From Liolophura sinensis (lineage: Eukaryota; Mollusca; Polyplacophora; Chitonida; Chitonidae): 64,000 nt of DNA. The translations under genes were made by a program, and so were the position numbers. The notes under the pieces are model-generated. The model saw only the letters and a list, made by a program, of their open reading frames with translations, was not told where the DNA came from and searched no databases. The stretch covers positions 27,267,385 through 27,331,384 of the forward strand of contig NC_088295.1 of NCBI RefSeq assembly GCF_032854445.1. Direction: 5' to 3'. Below are positions 55,701 to 63,800 of the stretch, one piece after another (position 1 is the stretch's first letter; each line of letters begins with the position of its first letter).

Positions 55701-57794
55701 ATTTTCTGTACATTTATTGCTTTTGGAAAAATTCTGGACCCATGCCTAATTTATGGACAGAATGATAAAAATGCTTCATAAAATAAATGAACCTGTTGTG
55801 TTGTAACAGCTACGTATCCGAGCCATAGATGGAGGGGGCCTCTACAGTGAAGCCATCTTCACAGTGGTTGTAAATAGGAATCTTAACACTCCAGCCTTTG
55901 ATAGACTTGAGTATGATCTGACCTTGTCTGAAAACCAACGGATCCAAGTCCCTCTCCTGAAACTGTTGGCCACAGATCTTGACCGACAGGTGAGAAGTCT
56001 CAGTTGTTACGGTGTACTTGTATCACAGTTTACAGGTGTGGTTTATGTAAGCTTGGAAATACTTGATGTGTGAGGAAACACTTGTAAGAGTTATCTCTTA
56101 CAAGTGATTTGTTGCAGTGGAGGCTCTGCAGCTTAAATGTATTGCAGAAACAGGTGACATATGAAATGATGCATTTCTGAATTATTACTTTTCTAATACA
56201 TAATTCCACTTTGTATCACTGTTGGCAGTGACAAAGTGGTTTCCACTCAGCTCCATAACCCATAAGTGTGACTTCTGTAACGTAGATGTATATAATAATA
56301 TATAACGTATAACATAATGGTTTCCCAGCTAATTTGTTTGGGTGATAGTTACACAAACTGTATGGGTGTAACAGCAAGTTCCCTTGACTAGATTACTTGT
56401 CATGTGCCCTTTTAAATCACAGGTTTTCTTCACCTGTTTCTTGACATGGGTTTTTTGGTGGTTTGGGGCAGATTTTGTCAGAAACCTGTCTTTTCTTACC
56501 AATTACATATTACATTATATATTTTATTGACTGCAGTGATGTTATATAAAAACGAAGTGCTCTGCCCAACTCACAATGACTTGTGTTGTTCTACAGGCTC
56601 CTCACAACACCCTGGTGTACAGGATTACAGGTGAAGGCCTAGCACAAAGTTTCTTCACTGTGGACTCTGATGGGTTTCTCACCCTGATAAGATCATTGAC
56701 ACAGAACAGGCAGTTGAACCAATTCACTGTAAGTATCTGAGCTGGTGTATTGTAAACCATATACCCTGAATGAGTAATTATATTAATTTCAATACTTTGA
56801 TATCAGGTGACTTTCCAGCAAAAAATATTTTTTTTCTGGGAGAAGGGCATGTTAGGTTTGTAATTGGTTGCAAGGCTGTTTTAAGCATTTTTGTTAGCAT
56901 TCTTATAGATTATGTTCATTGTGCTGCAGATTATCAGCTCTATTTTTTTTTTCATCCTTGAGGCATATTGACCCACACAAACAATTTGAAGAAGACTGAA
57001 ACCATAGTGCTGTAGAGAAGGTTTTTAAATTGTCTTCATAGGACAACTAATATCTTTTGCTGAAAAGTACACTTGCCATTGAAAGTACTCTTGTAGGTCC
57101 TGCAGTGGGTTTTATGTTAGGTGTACTTTGCTATCTTCATCTATCATTCTGAAAAATGAACATCAACTCAAGCCATAACTACTGGTAGGAATATGCCTCA
57201 CTCTTTTTATATTTTTTGATATTTTACATATTTACTGTATATACTTCATTTTACCCTGACTTCATTTTTTACTTTGTATGCTCTGACTTTGTGCTGCCTT
57301 TAGGTTCGTGTGAGTGTGAGCGATCAGGGTTTGCCAAGGAAAGGACCTCTCTACAACAAGCCACGGTTCGTGTGACCGTCACACGGGACACTACTTCGTC
57401 ACCCATCTCCTTTAATCAGACTTATGAGCAAACAGTACGGGAAGACGTGCCCAGTGGAACTCTTGTTGAAACAGTTAGAGCAGACAGCTCTGACCCATCT
57501 GTGAGTGATTAATAAATCATTAAGGAAAAAAGTGATCTTAGATTTTGTTTAGTGATTATTATTTGTGATTAGCTTTTCCTGTTACTAAAATCTAGAAGTA
57601 TGAATCCTTTTGTTGATAAAGTAAATAAGTTAACTTATGATGGAAACATGACATCTTCAAAGAATATATGCAGATACCTGGATTAACAAAAAATCTCTGG
57701 CTTACGGCAAGCGCTGGAATTTTAAACTTCACTGGCTTGAAATTACGTGATCAAATTCTAAGGTTTAACAAATTTTCTAGTGCACATTTGACAG

Positions 57795-57837
<43 letters not shown>

Positions 57838-60800
57838 TGTTACTGTGTTACCTGTACAGCGCATCCAGTACTTCATTATTGGAGATGGTCGTGCCACACA
57901 GCTCTTCTCCATTGATCCTAACACTGGCCGCATCACAGTCAGCGGAGATCTCTCCCAAGATGCAAGCCCCTTCTACATGGTGAGTACACAACAAAGTAGC
58001 GACAAGATGCAATATGGCTGTTACGCTTAAATATTTGGACACACATGTTTTTCTTCATATTTTATTTTAAACTGGAAAATAAATTAAGGCCTTTTAAAGA
58101 AGGGTTCATGGTTTGGGCTTTTACTTTAATAAACTTTGGATTTATGCTGACCATTTATTTGGTTCATGTACAACTAGATTCTTGTGGAAGCTCGTGACGA
58201 CAGGTCCCCACCCAGACGCGCTCAAACCACAGTCAAGGTCAATGTTCTACGGAACTTCTATGCCCCTGTGTTCACACGGCCATCCTACAGCTTCCAAGTG
58301 GACGAGACCCAGCCCTGGGGAACTCCTTTCTCCTCCTTCTCAGCCAGAGATGAAGATCGCCAGGTAACTCCGAGCAGTATACAAATCTTCAGTCACCGTT
58401 CAACCTTTTTCTCTGGGTACTGTTGTCAAGAGTTATAAAATGCTTGCCACAACTGAGTATTGCTGACGTGGTGTTAAGCCGAGATCATTTATTCAGATGG
58501 TATAAAATGGCTTTACCTTTAAAGTGCAAACTACATTAAACCGCCAAGCTGATGGGATAAAGTTTGTTTTGTTATTGATTTGTATCATGTGTTAGGCTAT
58601 GTACATACTTTGCATGACTTAATTTTCAGCCTCCCAACAACATTGTGCACTACAATTTGACTGGTGATGCCCGAGTACTACGCTTCTTCAATGTGAATGA
58701 GCAAACTGGAGCCATTAGTGTACGTCAAGCTCTGACCACTGATACCAGTGATCAGATCTACAGGGTAGGTCGTTTTCTTCTGGGATGTAGTTCTGCCAAA
58801 TCGCCCTCCTCAATGGGAATTTTCTTCTAAATGTTGACGTGAGCACTACTGTTTGTGATAACATGCAAACCTGGCTCTAAGGCATGATTTTGCTATACAT
58901 GAATTACTTGCATGTCACCTGCATCCGTTTAACAAGATTAAATATGAAAGTGAATGGGTTTCATTTGTACAGTAATAATGCATTTTGAAAACTGTATTAA
59001 AATAGTCTTTGTACCGACATCTACCATAATTAGTGGAGATCATTTTCTGTTGATAAGATGCAGTTTTTATTAAATACACAAGTATCAGACGTATCAATCA
59101 TTGTTGTCAGGGAGTCCTGTATGCTTATGATCTGGGTGAGCCGAGGCGTGTCAGCAAGGAGCAGCCCTTTACTGTCACAGTGCGCCGCAATCAGTTCCCT
59201 CCAGAGTTTATCGGCACTCCATATGAGAAACAGATTCAGCAAAATCATCAACCGAATACAGCTGTCTTCAGAGCTGGTGAAATCAGAGTCCGAGACAATG
59301 ATACAGTATGTAGTTATTCTATAGTTTTGACACATGTTTTCTGTCTTCAGAGATTTCTGCCTTCATATAATTAAACTTTAAACCATTATCTTAATAATAC
59401 TTCATCAATATATGAAAGAAACTTTCTAGACCCTCTGTGATTTGTCAAAAGTTGGAAGTCTTGTGAAAAAAAAATCAGACAGTCTACAGTGTGTATTTTG
59501 CATTGTGTCATTGAGTTATTTTCATGGAAAAGTTAATATATTAGCTTGTATCTCAGGTGTAATTTTCTTCTTGATCGGACAATTTTTATTGTGAAATGTG
59601 TTTTTTGCTGTGAATATTCTGAATTATTTCCATCTTAAGCTGACATTGTGATTCGACAGGTTTTCAATGAGCTGGAGTTTCGTATTATTGGGGATGATAA
59701 ATCTCAAGGATTATTTGCCATCAACCCAGTTCCCACAGACAGATCAACAGCTGTTATAACCCTTAGGAACAGCATACAGGCTGACCCTGATAGTGTCTAC
59801 AGGGTAAGTACCCATAACGTACTTGTAGTGTTACACAATGTAGCAGCTGATTTAGTATAATAGTTGACAAACAGAAGAAATGACAATTAATAGCCATTGT
59901 CCTGTTAAGTATCTATTCTTGATTCGAAAAGGAATGTAAACTTAAAGAACAAAAATTGTTTGCATATCAACCCAGGTTATAACTTTGTGAACAAATGTTT
60001 TTTTGTTCTTTTTCAGGTCCGTATTTGGGTGGGTGACAATGGTTCGCCCCAGAAAACTGCTGTAACCGTGGCCCGAGTCACTGTACAGCGTAATCTCAAC
60101 CCCCCAAGGTTTACAAGGACCACACCCTATACTGTCACCATCCTAGAAATTCAGGAACTAGGCAGATCTTTTATCACGGTTGAAGCAACAGATCTGGACA
60201 CCGTGGTAAGTAACTAATTCTTATTCTCATTAAAATAAGGTAGCATGAAGCTCAGCTGATATACATGCTGTAATTTTACACAGTAAAATTGAGATGTATA
60301 CATGTTGTATTCAAAAGTGAAGTAAGTATTAATTGCTGGCCTCCCCTCATTCTGGAGGCTAGTCATAGTTAATACTGAACATCAGAGCAGCAGTAAATAT
60401 CAAAATATTTGGTGAGACAACCTTATTCCAATCACATAGTGGTTTATCTGTTCATATTTAAAGGACTGAGGTCTTATTTCGTCCACAATCTAATCAGTAC
60501 AAATTGTTTTATAGCTCAAACCAGTTAATCATAGTTAGACCACATGTATATTGTTATCCTCGCTGTCTGTTTACATGTATTTTTACATCTGTTTTGCAGA
60601 GTAGATCAATACATTTTTCAGTTGATATTGTGTTTTATCTTTTCAGCCTCCCCACAACCAGGTGAGATACCGACTGGGTGGTAACAGCCAAGGTTTGGAG
60701 TACTTTGATGTGAATGAGCGAACAGGAGGCATTTACCTGAAGAAACCTCTCACAGATGACCTGACGGACCGTGTAAATTACAGGGTAAGCTGATGATATA

Positions 60801-63800
60801 AACAATGATCTGTTTAGAAGTGCAAATACTGTGTTAAGTTTTCACACTAAGTGGTAAAATTTGTTAATATGTGACTGTTTACAAATTTTTATTTGGAAGA
60901 CTTTGAAATTAACAGGTTCCAGATTATAGACTGCTTAAGACTCAGGTTCTTACGTGGGTTCATTAATAATAATAATGAAGTCGACACATCACCACATAAG
61001 TGTAAATGGTTTCACAAGCCTTCGATCCACATGCTGGGATATTTATGAAGTGAAAAGATAAAGTTGCTTTGACTTCATTATTATTAGGTTTGAGATTTTT
61101 TACAGGTATTTTGATCTATTTCTCTTTAGCATTCTATTCTTAGATTTCTGTACTGAGCTCAGAATTTTGGTCAAGGTAAATGCAACATACACACTCAAAG
61201 GAGTAAAATTTTCTGTTTAAAAAGTAAAAGAGTAAAAGTTCTGCTGTTTGAAGATGGCTGAAGGTATATATCATTCTTCATTTGTAGATTTCCAAGAAAG
61301 GCTGATGGTGGCCATTGTATTTGTGTAATCACTTGCATGTGTATAACTGACTTCAGAGGCTATTGCTGTTTCACATGTTTCAGCTTTACGTAAAAGCCCG
61401 TGATTTGGGTGAGCCCCTACCTCTGGATTCAACACAAGATGCTATAGTCGATGTTACCGTCAAACACAACTTGTACTCTCCAGAATTTCCTCGGTCTGAA
61501 TATGACACCAGCATTCCTGTAGACTCTCAGACTAACAGGCTGGTCTTTACTGTGACAGCTACGGACAGAGATGAGGTGAGAGTGAACATTTAATGTTGCT
61601 GGGATACAGTCGAATAAAAACTAATATTTACATGCCTTACAGTTCATATTGAGTTTTCCGGATATATTTACATCCTATTTTTTGCCACTAGTTATTTACC
61701 ATGTCATCTCAGAATATTTGATGACAGGTCCTTTATTCATTATTTTATTTTTCAGCCTCCATTTAATAATATCACCTACAGTATTGTGGGTGACACTGGA
61801 GCAGAGAATGTGTTTGCTATTAACAGTCAAGGTGTAATACGTCTGAGACGTCCCATTCTGACAGACTCAACACCGGAATACAGGGTAAGTCATCCTGACG
61901 TTTTGAAATGCAATACAAAACGTCTTAATACTGATGCATATGTAAGTTTATAATTATAAGTAAATTATGTAAGAAAATTAGATAAATATTTTCAGCTTTA
62001 TGAAGGGATTCTTGGATTCATTTTACATGTTATCTTGCTGTTTGAGTTGTACTTTAAGAAAGAAAACATAACCAAGTAGTTTTAATAAGTATCTACAACT
62101 GAAGGCCCAGCATAAACGCATCTAAGGGAGGTAATCTGATACAGTGCTGTTTCCAGTATAGTATGATTTGAATTCTCACCCACAAACAACATTTATGTCT
62201 TTCAGGTCCGAGTGCAAGCAGCTGATTCTGGCAGACCCAGCAAACTAGGTTTCACTGTTGTTGTTGTCACCGTGTCTAGGAACAGATTCCGTCCTCGCTT
62301 CACCAATCCTGGTGGCATAGAGAATACAGTGAACATCACTGTGCCGGAGAGCGTAGGCTTTGACTACCTCATCTATGATGTGGATGCAGTAGACAATGAC
62401 ACTGCTGTAAGATATCAGAAACTTCTTCGCTTGTTTTATTTTCCCACGCTTGCACAGAAATCAAGGGATATTAGTTTGGGTCTGTCCGTCAGGCACACTT
62501 CAGATTCTGTTTAATAACTCCTTCGAGTTTTGCTGATGTTGATAAATTTTTGTATTGCAGTTTCATGTTTTGTAGCCCCAGATCAGGTTTGAAGACTATT
62601 TTGATCTGTGCATAACCTTTGCATATTTAATAATTTCTGCGATTCTGATTGGGTATTGGTTTCTGTGAAAAAAGCTTCTTTCAAAATTGTCCAATTTCCG
62701 TGACGTTTTTAGTGCAAGTTCAACCAGCAGAAAAAAATCTTTGAAAAGTAGTTGACTGCATTCAGAAGGTTTGGAAATTTTGTATGGGATATAAATTCTG
62801 TGAATTTGTTTGTTATTTATCGTTGTGTTGTTTATTTTGTAGAGACCTTATAATGAAATAAGGTATGAGATTGTTGGCCATCAGATTGCCCAGAACTTCT
62901 TCCAGATTGATGAGAACACGGGACAAATTCGTCTTCGTCAGTCTCTAATGCTGGGCAGTGAGGAGTATTACAGGGTAAGCTGTGCAGGATCATTGAACAA
63001 TATGAATGAAGGCTGCAATAACAGGCTTAACAGTCAGAGTTACATTGATCATGTGTGGACAAGTATTATAAAATTATGTAATGTATGACATAAGTTATTT
63101 TGTGTTGAAATCTTATGTGAACCTTACAGGTTGTGCTATCTGATTTGGCTTGCAGCGTCAATAACAGTGTTAAAAAAATCATTATATATGTCAGTGATTT
63201 TTTTTTTTTAATTATAAATGAAATCTTCCTGATTTCATCTCATATCAAAATAGCCTGTATGTTTAATCTTGTCTACTCTGAATCCTGGTACTGTGTTTAT
63301 TCATTTATCACTAGCCTGTAAACCCTTGCCACACCCCACTTATAGCAACAGTAAATTTCTCCTCAGCAACAAGCTTTGCTTATTTAATTATGGATCCTTT
63401 TTCATGAAAGATTTTTATTTCTGTTTTATTCTTGCAGATTTTAGTACAAGCTGAAGATAAAGGGAATCCGCCATTACGGGCCCCTGGGCACGGGATCATT
63501 ATAGTGAGAGTGTTAAGGAATCAGTTTGCTCCGTACTGGACAAGGGTCTCCACGCAGGATATACGTATCACAGAGAGGGTTCAACCTGGCACTGTAATCT
63601 TTCAAGTTCAAGCTGTTGATAATGATATTTCGGTAAGGACTCAGAGTATGATTATTTTATAACCAAAAGCTTTGATAGCAGTTTGCATAGTCTATGGTTT
63701 GTTTTGACTTTGGTATCATTTTAACACATTTGTTTTTTTTTTTCTTGTTTTCTTTCTCGCAATTTGGTTATCTTTCCCTGTAGTTTATATTTTCCTTTAT

